A stretch of 56,154 nucleotides of DNA from assembly GCA_023408815.1 (NCBI GenBank), contig JAEYJO010000053.1:1-56154 (forward strand), given 5' to 3'. The notes beneath the pieces are model-generated. The model was not told the origin of the DNA, searched no databases, and saw only the letters and a list, made by a program, of their open reading frames with translations. The position numbers and the translations under genes are program-made. The DNA comes from Bacillota bacterium (lineage in GTDB: Bacteria; Bacillota; Clostridia; Lachnospirales; Lachnospiraceae). Shown here piece by piece: positions 43,046 to 51,316 of this stretch. How positions within the stretch are numbered: the first letter of the stretch is position 1; the number at the start of each line of letters is the position of its first letter.

Positions 43046-43585
43046 TTAAAGCGCAGTACCCTTCGAAGGTTTAAACAATTTTAAAATATTCGCTCCTTCG
43101 TGTTCCAGCAGCTTCATCTTTTTATCGATACCCCCGGCATAACCGGTCAGGCTTCCGTTAGATCCCACAACTCTATGACAGGGTATGATAATGGATATGG
43201 GATTATGTCCTACCGCTCCCCCAACTGCCTGGCCGGACATATGCTCTTTATTGGTGCGGGCCGCCACAATTTTGGCAATTTCTCCATAGGTAGTGATTTC
43301 TCCATAAGGAATTTCGCACAAAATATTCCATACAGCCTGCCGGAATTCTCCGCCGATCGGAGCCAAAGAAAGCTCGGAAATAGCTGGCTTTTCTCCTGCA
43401 AAATATCTATCGAGCCAATCCTTTGCATCAGAAAATACTGGCAGATCATCCTTTCCCGCCACCTTTTCCGTTAAGGTACCTCCGTAGTATTTTTGGCCTT
43501 CCATCCACAGACCGATCAGGCTGTTCCCATTGCCGGCCAGCATTATTCTGCCCAAAGGCGAAGAATAATTTGTTGAATAAAGCAT
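43046..43585 (-). CDS. ogt: Methylated-DNA--protein-cysteine methyltransferase
   Basis: A 179-residue O6-alkylguanine-DNA alkyltransferase. The methyl-acceptor motif is IIIPCHRVVGSNGSLTGYAG (Cys136), with the helix-turn-helix region IPYGEITTYGEIAK before it. It removes methyl groups from O6-methylguanine in a suicide reaction. ATG at 43585 follows GAAGGAGGAGCGGAT. It lies next to an Ada-AlkA gene on the same strand, forming an alkylation-damage operon. Confidence 0.94.
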   Translation of the reverse strand: MLYSTNYSSPLGRIMLAGNGNSLIGLWMEGQKYYGGTLTEKVAGKDDLPVFSDAKDWLDRYFAGEKPAISELSLAPIGGEFRQAVWNILCEIPYGEITTYGEIAKIVAARTNKEHMSGQAVGGAVGHNPISIIIPCHRVVGSNGSLTGYAGGIDKKMKLLEHEGANILKLFKPSKGTAL

Positions 43586-43625
43586 ATCCGCTCCTCCTTC
43601 ATTTATATCTATCATCAATTCCATA

Positions 43626-45088
43626 TTACAATGAATTCCACAAATTAACGGTCGCATAACTGCGCCACGGATGCCATGTCTGCGCTAAAGTCAGTATTTC
43701 TTCCGGTGCTAACGGAGCAAGGGCTTTCTTTACACCGTAATCGGTATCCAAGAAAACATCAGGCCATCCCATAGCCCGCATGGCAATGTACTTCGCCGTC
43801 CACGCTCCGATTCCCGGGATATCCATTAACACCTTCACTTCCCGCTCAGACCCCGAACACAGATTAACATCTGTTTTTTTCTGCGCGAATATGCGGGACA
43901 GTTCCAGTATTGTTCTTGCACGCGCCGACGTAATCCCCAGAGGACCCAAATAATTTTCAATCGATCCTCCCAGCGCAATCATACGCTCAGGCGTGGGAAC
44001 ACATGTGTCAGCCCCTCTATGCCGGTTTGAAGGGGCGTTCCATACGTTTCTGCCAGTCTGGCAGCCAATGTGCCTGCCGCCTTAACGCTAATCTGCTGTC
44101 CCAGCACCGCACGTACCGCCATTTCATAGGGCTCAAAGCATCCCGGAACTCTTGTGCCGGAAACAAAAAGATCAGGCCGGATATCGTTCATGGATGATAG
44201 AACTTCATTTACGGCTTCCGGATCGCAATATAAATCAAACAAGCACCGAATTCTAGCCAGTATCTGCGGCAATACCGAAAGCAAGGCAGAGGATATCGTA
44301 ACATTCAATACATTTTGGGCTGGTCTATTCGTTACCCGTATCCATCCGCAAGCCTCTTTCAACTCTCCTGATACCAAACGTACCGTACGCATATATGATT
44401 CCTCATCAACTGCTTCCACACCGGAAATTGCACGCTGGGCCAGGAATCTCAAAATACGTTCCCATTGATAAGGCGGGCGGTAACCTAGAGCTAATGTCAC
44501 ATCAGTCTGCCGTCTTTCTTCCCCTGGAGCCAGCTTCCGTAATGCGGTAGGCGGCATTCTGTACTGCTTTTTAAATAAATCATTGAAACGTCTTAAGCTT
44601 CCAAAACCGGACGCCATTGCAATATCCAATATGGAAAGACTTGTATCGGTCAGCAGATTTTTTGCAAGAAGCAGTCTGCATGTTTGCAAATATTGCACTG
44701 GAGATACATGATATTCTTCAGTAAAGGCCCGTCGTAAATGACGGCTTGTACATCCAAGTCTTTCTGCAAACTCTTCGAGGCTCTGCCCGTTTCCGCAGTT
44801 TTCTTCTAGTAATCTTGTTGCCCTGCTTACAAGAGATGCCGTAGCATCCACGGCGGATGTGCCGGGAGCAATCTCCGGCCTGCATAAAAGACATGGACGG
44901 TAGCCTGCCTGTTCTGCTTCTGCCGCTGTAGAATAAAAGGTACAATTCTCTTCCTTTGGCAGTTTCGCGCGGCATACCGGCCTGCAATAAATTCCAGTCG
45001 AGGACACCCCTACAAAAAAGCGCCCGTCAAAGCGGCTGTCCTTAGATTTAAAGGCAGCATACCATGCTTTGTCTTTATCTTCCAACAC
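43626..45088 (-). pseudogene. Ada-AlkA fusion (alkylation response regulator / DNA glycosylase), frameshifted
   Basis: The first frame (369 residues) holds the Ada zinc domain with four Cys (GIYCRPVCRAK and YRPCLLCRPE), the AraC-type helix-turn-helix (LEEFAERLGCTSRHLRRAFT, ILDIAMASGFGSLRRFNDLF), and the AlkA N-terminal and first helical parts. It stops at LTHVFPRLSV. The adjoining frame continues with the rest of AlkA: IALGGSIENYLGPLGITSAR, the helix-hairpin-helix VLMDIPGIGAWTAKYIAM, and the catalytic Asp in PDVFLDTDYGVKK. Restoring one base at FP(T)PERM rejoins them. The break creates an ATGA overlap, so two coupled chains could still be made. Normal role: sense methyl damage and excise alkylated bases. 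Confidence 0.85.
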
Positions 45089-45192
45089 GATGGCGTCCTC
45101 CTTTTTTTCTTATTGTAGCACAGATTAAAAAATAATCTCGCCATTTTCGGACATATATTTTAATTTTACATACTTCTTTTATAATTTTTCTC

Positions 45193-45220
45193 TTGACTAA
45201 TAGTCAGCGCTGAGTATAAT
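45193..45220 (+). promoter_or_regulatory. Promoter of the padR gene
   Basis: TTGACT (45193-45198), a 16-bp spacer and TATAAT (45215-45220), about 39 bp before the ATG. Confidence 0.75.
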
Positions 45221-45238
45221 TATACTCAGTACTGACTA
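45201..45238. promoter_or_regulatory. Candidate PadR operator (38-bp dyad)
   Basis: A 38-bp nearly perfect dyad: TAGTCAG-N2-CTGAGTATAA on the left, its mirror on the right, with only the two bases of each N2 unmatched. It covers the -10 element, so binding of the PadR protein should shut off its own operon. Confidence 0.75.
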
Positions 45239-45258
45239 TTTAGAAAGGAAGTGATTAT

Positions 45259-45819
45259 ATGATTCCCTTATACATTCTTGGTTTACTCCTGCGATTTGGT
45301 CCTCAGCATGGATACCAGATTAAAAAGCTGATAGAAGAACAGCTTGAAGATTTTACCCAGATTAAACTGCCCACCGTATATTATCATCTCGAGAAAATGG
45401 AAGCGGCAAACCTGATCATAGCCAATCGTGACAAGCAGGGGGCACGTCCGGAGAAGACCGTATATCAGGTAAGCGATACCGGAGTTGACAAATTCAAGGA
45501 ATTGCTCGCACAAACTTTGCAGATCAAGTATCGCCCTACCTTTGATATCGACGGCACTTTTTACTTTTCCGATTCGATAGGAAGCGATGCTTTGCTGAAT
45601 AGTCTTAGCCGGCATATCGCAGGCCTTAAAAAGACACTCGATGAACTGGAGATTCACCGTAAGGAAACGATAGAGTACATTCCCGAGGACTATCAGATCT
45701 CCGCTAATATTATTTTTGAACATCATATTCTGCATTATCAGGCAGAGCTCACTTGGGCGGAACAATCATGGAACACCTTAAAGGAGGCAAAAGCAGATGG
45801 TAACGAACAGAGTTATTGA
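45259..45819 (+). CDS. PadR-family regulator
   Basis: A 186-residue PadR protein. The winged-helix N-terminus reads LYILGLLLRFGPQHGYQIKK, with LPTVYYHLEKMEAANLI as recognition helix and RPEKTVYQVSDTG as wing. The C-terminal part is a coiled-coil dimerisation region (Vir_C-like, LKKTLDELEIHRKETIEYI). The ATG follows AAAGGAAGTGATTAT. It overlaps the methyltransferase gene and probably represses both through the large dyad upstream. Confidence 0.9.
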   Translation: MIPLYILGLLLRFGPQHGYQIKKLIEEQLEDFTQIKLPTVYYHLEKMEAANLIIANRDKQGARPEKTVYQVSDTGVDKFKELLAQTLQIKYRPTFDIDGTFYFSDSIGSDALLNSLSRHIAGLKKTLDELEIHRKETIEYIPEDYQISANIIFEHHILHYQAELTWAEQSWNTLKEAKADGNEQSY

Positions 45820-46447
45820 AACAAACGAGGGTATTCAGAATGAAGTTACTGTGGAAACTTTTGATGTATTTGCCCGTAATATGCGAGATAGAGGATGGAA
45901 CGGCGTAGACGGTATGATCGCTTCGGGCATAAAAGGCGGGGATGTATTAGAAATCGGGCCCGGCCCCGGATATGTAGGTTTAGAACTGGCGGCAAAGATT
46001 CATCCGGCTTCGCTTACCGGCTGCGAAATCAGTCCTGCCATGCTCCGCTTTGCCGAAAAAAATGCCGCCGAATACGGAATTTCCGCCCGGTACATTCAAG
46101 GAAACTGTATGAATATGCCGTTTGAGGACGAAAGCTTTGACACTGTTATATCCAACGGTTCCCTGCATGAATGGGAGAATCCTATCCGAGCCTTTGATGA
46201 AATTTTTCGCGTTCTCCGTGCGGGAGGCCGGTATTGCATCACCGATTTACGTCGTGATGTGCATCCCTTAAAAAAGAGGATGGTATATTTTTCTACCCAT
46301 CCTAAGGAAATGCGCCCCGGTCTGATCAGTTCATTAAATGCCGCTTATACTGCTTATGAAATCACCGAACTTCTGCGTCATTCTAATCTGCGTAACCCCA
46401 CAGTAACCAGTGATTTCTTCGGCCTTTGCATTGCCGGTTCAAAGTAA
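45797..46447 (+). CDS. Class I SAM-dependent methyltransferase
   Basis: A 216-residue methyltransferase. Motif I is VLEIGPGPGYVGLEL, the strand-2 acid is in LTGCEISPAML, and motif IV-like is ISNGSLHEWENP, followed by VLRAGGRYCITDLRRD. It resembles the ubiE/type-11 group. Substrate unknown. It starts after AAAGGAGGCAAAAGC inside the end of the padR gene, so it is translationally linked to it and likely a target of PadR. It converges with the decayed DMT transporter 9 bp downstream. Confidence 0.87.
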   Translation: MVTNRVIETNEGIQNEVTVETFDVFARNMRDRGWNGVDGMIASGIKGGDVLEIGPGPGYVGLELAAKIHPASLTGCEISPAMLRFAEKNAAEYGISARYIQGNCMNMPFEDESFDTVISNGSLHEWENPIRAFDEIFRVLRAGGRYCITDLRRDVHPLKKRMVYFSTHPKEMRPGLISSLNAAYTAYEITELLRHSNLRNPTVTSDFFGLCIAGSK

Positions 46448-46456
46448 GATTACACA

Positions 46457-47165
46457 CTATTCCGTTACCCGTTCCTTTTCTGTCATTTTTGTATTTTTAT
46501 TTACTGATGAAGCGGTATTCAGGCCTTCGCTTCCGATAAGTATCATGCCTATGATGACCAGAACACCTCCAAGCCACTGCCTCCAATCGGCTTTTTCACC
46601 CAATAATACGATTGAAAGCAGCATGGAGGTAAACGGCATCATGCCGGAAAAGGCTGCTGCTGTGAATGCACCGCAACGCTTTATTCCTGCATACCAACAG
46701 ATAAATGCCAACGCCGTCACAAATATGCCATACCATAAAAGTGCCATCCATTCCAAAAGCCCGATTGCGGCAAGTCGCTTCATTGATTGTTCAAATGCTG
46801 CAGGAATAAGACATAGTATCAAAGCGATTGTCGATACGATGGTGGTCTGAGAAATAGGATTTGATGGCACTGTGGATTGTGTTGAGGCCTTCACTGCAAA
46901 AATGCGCGAAAACGTGTTGAAAGCAGATTCACATGCTGCTGCACAAAGCACAAGCATATTTCCTCCGACATGTTCCAATGTTAATCCGCTCCCCGGTACC
47001 ATCAAACCTTAAATAACCAAAACGCCTGTCACCGTGCAAATAATTCCGGAAAGCTTTCTACCGCTGACAGGCTCTTTTAATATTGCAATGGCAAGAATAG
47101 CCGTTATGGCGGGTGTTCTTATAGCATTTGAAATTGCTGTAAGAACATTTGCTTTTTCTTGTCTG
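46457..47165 (-). pseudogene. DMT/EamA transporter, truncated and with in-frame stop
   Basis: The C-terminal EamA half is intact in one frame (LEHVGGNMLVLCAAACESAF to LIGSEGLNTASS). The same frame upstream reads KANVLTAISNAIRTPAITAI and ILKEPVSGRKLSGIICTVTG, but a TAA at 47009-47011 interrupts it after VLVI. The N-terminal part before KANVL is absent; instead the sequence runs into a serine-recombinase remnant. The lesion set (stop plus fusion) indicates real decay. The original protein would have been a ten-helix metabolite exporter. Confidence 0.8.
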
Positions 47166-47865
47166 GATACAAACGTCCGGTTCCGGTAAAGGCATAACAT
47201 CCGGGATTTTAATACAGCCAACGCGGTTGTAGTGAATCCTGATCTTCTGAACCTGTACACCGTTTACCTTTTTCAGCATGGTATACTTCAATTCGCTCAA
47301 CCAGTTCGTTGAGCATACGCGGCGTGAGCTTTCTGGCACAGCACAGGTGTATTTGCGCACGGTAGCGATAAACATATCCATAGTCATGGACTGTGAGCTT
47401 GATTTTTTTAGTTCAGCTTTATGCCCTTTTATTCGTTCTAGAATCTTCCTTTGTTCATCTTCGTACCACTTGGTCATGAGCCGGAAGCGTTCATCGGAGA
47501 TTTTCCCGTTTACATTATCTTCATACATCCGCTCAAACAAGCCATCGGGCTCTTTGCCTCGCATCATCAGGGCGTTTGACTCCCGCTGCCTGTTGTTCAA
47601 GCCATTGATGACCGCCTGCTGGGAATGACCCATCACCGTCTTGACAAACTCAGTTTCATACTTGCTGTAAAACCGCGTCAAGCGTCTGATCCCACCAAGC
47701 ACAACCTGTTCTAGAAAGTCAACGCGGATGTAATGGGTAGCGGTGTAGGTTCCATGATTGCCTTTATAGTTTGAAAAGTTGAAGTACTTTATATCTGGAT
47801 TTCCCTGATTGAAATGGTAATGCAGGTTTCGGCCGCCGCATATCCTTTTTCGGAGGATGCTTCGC
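47166..47865 (-). pseudogene. Large serine recombinase, C-terminal remnant
   Basis: Only the C-terminal half remains, without the catalytic domain. It reads from about RKRICGGRNLHYHFNQ and IKYFNFSNYKGNHGTYTATH through HYIRVDFLEQVVLGGIRRLT, FVKTVMGHSQQAV, DGLFERMYEDNVNGKISDER and VQVQKIRIHYNRVGCIKIPD, to DVCIQTRK. This matches the zinc-ribbon, coiled-coil and DUF4368 regions of Tn4451/TnpX-like recombinases. The end runs directly into the decayed DMT gene and no start codon is left. It marks the former presence of an integrative element. Confidence 0.82.
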
Positions 47866-47869
47866 TTAG

Positions 47870-47965
47870 CCTAACGATGATAGCGTTTTCGTTTCATTAA
47901 TCGTGATAATTGTAATTGCAATCATTTGTGTGGGTGTTTCCCTCCTCTTCTTCAAGTGGGAATAA
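47870..47965 (+). pseudogene. Membrane-protein C-terminal remnant
   Basis: A short open stretch after a stop codon reads NDDSVFVSLIVIIVIAIICV and ends SLLFFKWE. It looks like the last helix of a permease whose upstream part was lost at the recombinase junction. The family cannot be named. The region from here to 48270 has no other gene apart from a terminator. Confidence 0.4.
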
Positions 47966-48015
47966 AGTATTGCATTTATTTGTCTGAAAGAATGCTTATC
48001 TAAGCTTTAATCCCG

Positions 48016-48058
48016 AAAAAGCCTGTTGATTCTCAAAATGAAAATCAGCAGGCTTTTT
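48016..48058 (+). terminator. Rho-independent terminator
   Basis: A 16-bp stem (arms AAAAAGCCTGTTGATT and AATCAGCAGGCTTTTT, one G-U pair) with an 11-nt loop and a T5 run. It probably belonged to the lost membrane-protein gene just upstream. Confidence 0.85.
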
Positions 48059-48273
48059 AAGTTGTCACCATTATAGGTACAGTTTGTCGATTTCTCCATT
48101 CATAATATAGGGCAGTGACTGCAGTATCCTATCAAAAGGCCAGATTTACTGCTTACATGATATATTTTATAAGCAAGTAGATCAATAGTCTACAACATGT
48201 TCGTCAAAAGATGTACGCTAATGCAAAGGTTATCAATGCTGTTTGTTATTCAAGCTAATTTGGAGGAATAATT

Positions 48274-48861
48274 ATGACTTGTCGCTATGAGGTCAAAGAA
48301 GATTGCAGAGTCAAATATACAAAAATGTTTTGCACGAGAGCCTGCTGGAACTCATGAAGCAAAAAAAATCGCAAAGATTACAACATCCGAATTATGCCGC
48401 CATGCAGACGTCAACCTCAATACATTTTGTTCGCACTATAGCAGCCCCGAAAATCTCTTGAACGATATAAATTTGATTTTGGAGCGTTGATAAAATGAAT
48501 CCTATCGAAGCCTCGGGAAACCAAAAACGCTGAAAATATTTTGGAAGACATTTGTAAGGTAATCTACAAACAAAGCGGCATCTACTATATTCTGTTTTCC
48601 GTGAATGAGGATAAGGCGATGTTTCAGCACTTGTTAGACGTCTCCCACGACTACTTATCAAGCTTGGCGCTCAGTCGCCATAGCTCTTGAGAAAGAGCAG
48701 ATAGAGATGCTTTACTATCTTGCCATCGGAGGCAGTGTCGCACTGATTCAAGTCTGGACTGGATCAGTAACGGAATGAAAGAACGTGCTCAGAATATAAC
48801 GTCCATGACAATAAAAAAAATCACCACGGCTTATATGTTTTGCCGACAGCAAAGCTCCTAA
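48274..48861 (+). pseudogene. TetR-family regulator, multiply disrupted
   Basis: Pieces of a TetR protein occur in different frames: MRSKKIAESNIQKCF, then KITTSELCRHADVNLNTFCS (the DNA-binding helices), then ILEDICKVIYKQSGIYYILF and FQHLLDVSHDYLSSLALS, then ISNGMKERAQNITSM. At least three frame changes or stops separate them. A good AGGAGGAATAATT site still precedes the first ATG. This is a decayed gene, not a sequencing slip. From 48862 to 48964 nothing else is seen. Confidence 0.75.
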
Positions 48862-48964
48862 CGGTGTTAAGTAGTTATCAGGCAAGACTTTTTGGCCACC
48901 TGCTGGATTTTTTTCTCCCCTTCCCGCTGTCCATTGACTAACTCATTATCCTTCTAAATTTGCA

Positions 48965-48993
48965 TTGACACTTTACCTAATATAGTATATTAT
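48965..48993 (+). promoter_or_regulatory. Promoter and candidate MarR operator
   Basis: TTGACA (48965-48970), a 17-bp spacer and TATTAT (48988-48993). The 15-bp dyad TAATATAGTATATTA (48978-48992) overlaps the -10 and fits a MarR-type operator. Confidence 0.6.
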
Positions 48994-49033
48994 TAACAGT
49001 ATTAATTAATATTTTTTGAAAGAAGGTGACTAA

Positions 49034-49468
49034 ATGGATTATAGAGAATTGGCGCTAGAGTTCATGAAAAAGATGTTTGCGCTCAATAAAGCCAGACCTC
49101 AACGGCAATTTCAAGAATCCATGCAAGGAGAGACCGTTGTTCTTCAATATCTCTCTGATCATGAGGATTCTGTTTTGCCCAGTGAAATCAGCGCCTTTAT
49201 GGGTATCAGTTCCGCACGTATAGCTGCGACACTAAACAGTCTGGAAAAGAAGGAGTTCATCACTCGCCGCATTGATCTGTCTGACCGGAGACGAATTTTG
49301 GTGGAGATTACCCCGAAGGGGAGAGCTCTGGCCGGAGAGCTCAAAGCGGATATTTTGGAGAACACTTCAAAAATGCTGGCTTTTTTAGGTGAGCACGATG
49401 CCCGGGAATATATCCGCATCACTGGCAGAATGGCGGAGTTTGCAAGCGAATTGACAGACAGAAAATAA
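49034..49468 (+). CDS. MarR-family regulator
   Basis: A 144-residue MarR protein. The winged helix reads VLPSEISAFMGISSARIAAT, then LNSLEKKEFITRRIDLSDRR and RILVEITPKGRAL, the usual recognition helix and wing with its Asp-x-Arg. The ATG follows GAAGGTGACTAA. It is the first gene of an operon with two ABC exporter genes, an arrangement widespread in Firmicutes in which MarR represses a heterodimeric drug exporter. A small hairpin follows the gene. Confidence 0.9.
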   Translation: MDYRELALEFMKKMFALNKARPQRQFQESMQGETVVLQYLSDHEDSVLPSEISAFMGISSARIAATLNSLEKKEFITRRIDLSDRRRILVEITPKGRALAGELKADILENTSKMLAFLGEHDAREYIRITGRMAEFASELTDRK

Positions 49469-49472
49469 CATA

Positions 49473-49491
49473 ACACCACCTTGTGTGGTGT
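49473..49491 (+). terminator. Intercistronic hairpin (weak terminator)
   Basis: ACACCAC / GTGGTGT with a 5-nt loop, then CTATTTTCCCC. It may lower transcription into the exporter genes. Confidence 0.5.
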
Positions 49492-49555
49492 CTATTTTCC
49501 CCATATTCCTAATACAGTTCGTAATGAATACTATTATACACATGGAGGTTGTAAT

Positions 49556-51316
49556 ATGCTCAAAATATTTAAGCGGCTGAACAGGCTGGAATGGATACAG
49601 GTTGCCATCAGCCTTGTATTTATTGTTATACAGGTATGGCTTGATCTCAAGCTGCCGGATTACATGGCGAAAATCACGCAACTGACACAAACACCGGGCA
49701 GCGATATCACGGAAATTTGGATTGCGGGTGGCTATATGCTTCTCTGTGCGCTGGGCAGCTTCGCGGCGGCGGTTATCGTTGGTTTGTTTGCCGCACGGAT
49801 TGCGACGTCCTTCGCGCGTAGGCTGCGCAGCATGCTGTTTTCTAAAGTAGATTCTTTTTCAATGGAGGAAATCAGCCAGTTTTCTACCTCCAGCCTGATT
49901 ACCCGATCCACCAACGACATTACGCAAATTCAAACCTTAGTGACAATGGGGCTGCAAATGGCAATTAAAGCCCCCATCACGGCGGTGTGGGCGGTCACGA
50001 AGATTGCCGGAAAGGGCCTCGAATGGACGGTGGCAACCGGAATGACGGTCGTGGTTCTTATCGCCATGATGAGCATTATCTTGAGTGCGGTTATCCCCAA
50101 GTTCAAGAAAATGCAGTCGCTGACCGACAGCCTGAACCGCGTGACGCGAGAAAATTTGACAGGACTTCGGGTGGTACGGGCCTATAATGCCGAGGCGTAC
50201 CAAGAAGGTAAGTTTGAGACCGTCAACAAGGATTTGACCGACACGCAGTTGTTTACCAGTCGGGGCATGGCAATTATGAATCCAGCGATGTATTTCCTCA
50301 TGAGCGGACTTACCCTTGCCATCTATTGGATTGGCGCGTATCTCATCAATGGAGCGGGCGCGATGGAAAAACTTACGCTGTTCTCTAATATGATTGTCTT
50401 CTCGTCCTACGCTATGCAAATCATCATGTCGTTCATGATGTTGGTCATGATGTTTATCCTGCTCCCACGTGCCGCTGTTTCCGCTGTGCGAATCAACGAG
50501 GTGTTGGATACGCCGCCTGTCATCCTAGATGGCACGGCAACGGAAGGTAAGCCGGGCGTTCGGGGAGAGGTTTCCTTCCGCAATGTCAGCTTTCGATATC
50601 CGGATGCCGCGGACTATGTGCTGCAAGATGTGAGCTTTACGGTAAAACAGGGTGAAACTGTGGCTTTTATCGGCTCCACAGGAAGCGGAAAAAGCACACT
50701 GATCAATTTGGTGCCGCGCTTCTTTGACGTAACCGAAGGCGAAATTCTAGTAGACGGAATCAATGTTAAGGACTATACGCAGGAAGCGCTGTACAACAAA
50801 ATCGGCTACGTTCCGCAAAAGGCGGTGCTGTTCCGCGGAACGGTCGGCTTCAATGTCTCTTATGGCGACAACGGACAGGACGCGCCCACTGGAGCGGAAA
50901 TAAAAACTGCGGTTCGGATTGCGCAGGGCGCCGACTTCGTGGACAACATGGACAAACAATATGATTCGGAGATTTCGCAGGGCGGCTCCAATGTATCGGG
51001 TGGACAAAAACAGCGGCTCGCTATTGCGCGAGCGGTTTGCCGCAAGCCAGAAATATATATTTTTGATGATAGCTTTTCGGCTTTGGACTATAAGACTGAC
51101 CGGACGCTGCGTTCGGTTCTGAAGGAAGAAACTGCGGGTGTCACCAGCATGATTGTCGCCCAGCGTATCGGTACCATTATGAACGCCGACCAGATTATTG
51201 TTTTGGACGAAGGGCGCATCGCCGGTAAAGGCACGCACCGGGAATTATTGAAAAGCTGCGAGGTATACAAAGAGATTGCCATGTCGCAGCTCAGCGAGGA
51301 GGAATTGGCGGTATGA
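49556..51316 (+). CDS. Heterodimeric ABC exporter, degenerate-site subunit (BmrC-like)
   Basis: A 586-residue exporter half: six helices, then an ATPase with Walker A FIGSTGSGKSTLI, signature VSGGQKQRLAIARAV and Walker B IYIFDDSFSALDYKT. The catalytic Glu after Walker B is replaced by Asp (FDD), the mark of the degenerate-site subunit in heterodimeric exporters such as BmrCD or TM287/288. The ATG at 49556 follows GGAGGTTGTAAT. Its stop overlaps the next start (ATGA). Base composition is visibly more GC-rich than the neighbouring genes, hinting at acquisition. Likely exports drugs or toxic amphiphiles. Confidence 0.9.
   Translation: MLKIFKRLNRLEWIQVAISLVFIVIQVWLDLKLPDYMAKITQLTQTPGSDITEIWIAGGYMLLCALGSFAAAVIVGLFAARIATSFARRLRSMLFSKVDSFSMEEISQFSTSSLITRSTNDITQIQTLVTMGLQMAIKAPITAVWAVTKIAGKGLEWTVATGMTVVVLIAMMSIILSAVIPKFKKMQSLTDSLNRVTRENLTGLRVVRAYNAEAYQEGKFETVNKDLTDTQLFTSRGMAIMNPAMYFLMSGLTLAIYWIGAYLINGAGAMEKLTLFSNMIVFSSYAMQIIMSFMMLVMMFILLPRAAVSAVRINEVLDTPPVILDGTATEGKPGVRGEVSFRNVSFRYPDAADYVLQDVSFTVKQGETVAFIGSTGSGKSTLINLVPRFFDVTEGEILVDGINVKDYTQEALYNKIGYVPQKAVLFRGTVGFNVSYGDNGQDAPTGAEIKTAVRIAQGADFVDNMDKQYDSEISQGGSNVSGGQKQRLAIARAVCRKPEIYIFDDSFSALDYKTDRTLRSVLKEETAGVTSMIVAQRIGTIMNADQIIVLDEGRIAGKGTHRELLKSCEVYKEIAMSQLSEEELAV

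Noticed and set aside
47278..47628. 116-codon frame on the plus strand
   Set aside because: It is antisense to the recognisable serine-recombinase remnant.
49937..50419. Long antisense frames inside the two GC-richer ABC exporter genes (also 51865-52812 and 50747-51238)
   Set aside because: They mirror strongly conserved ABC transporter sequence in the opposite strand; composition alone explains them.
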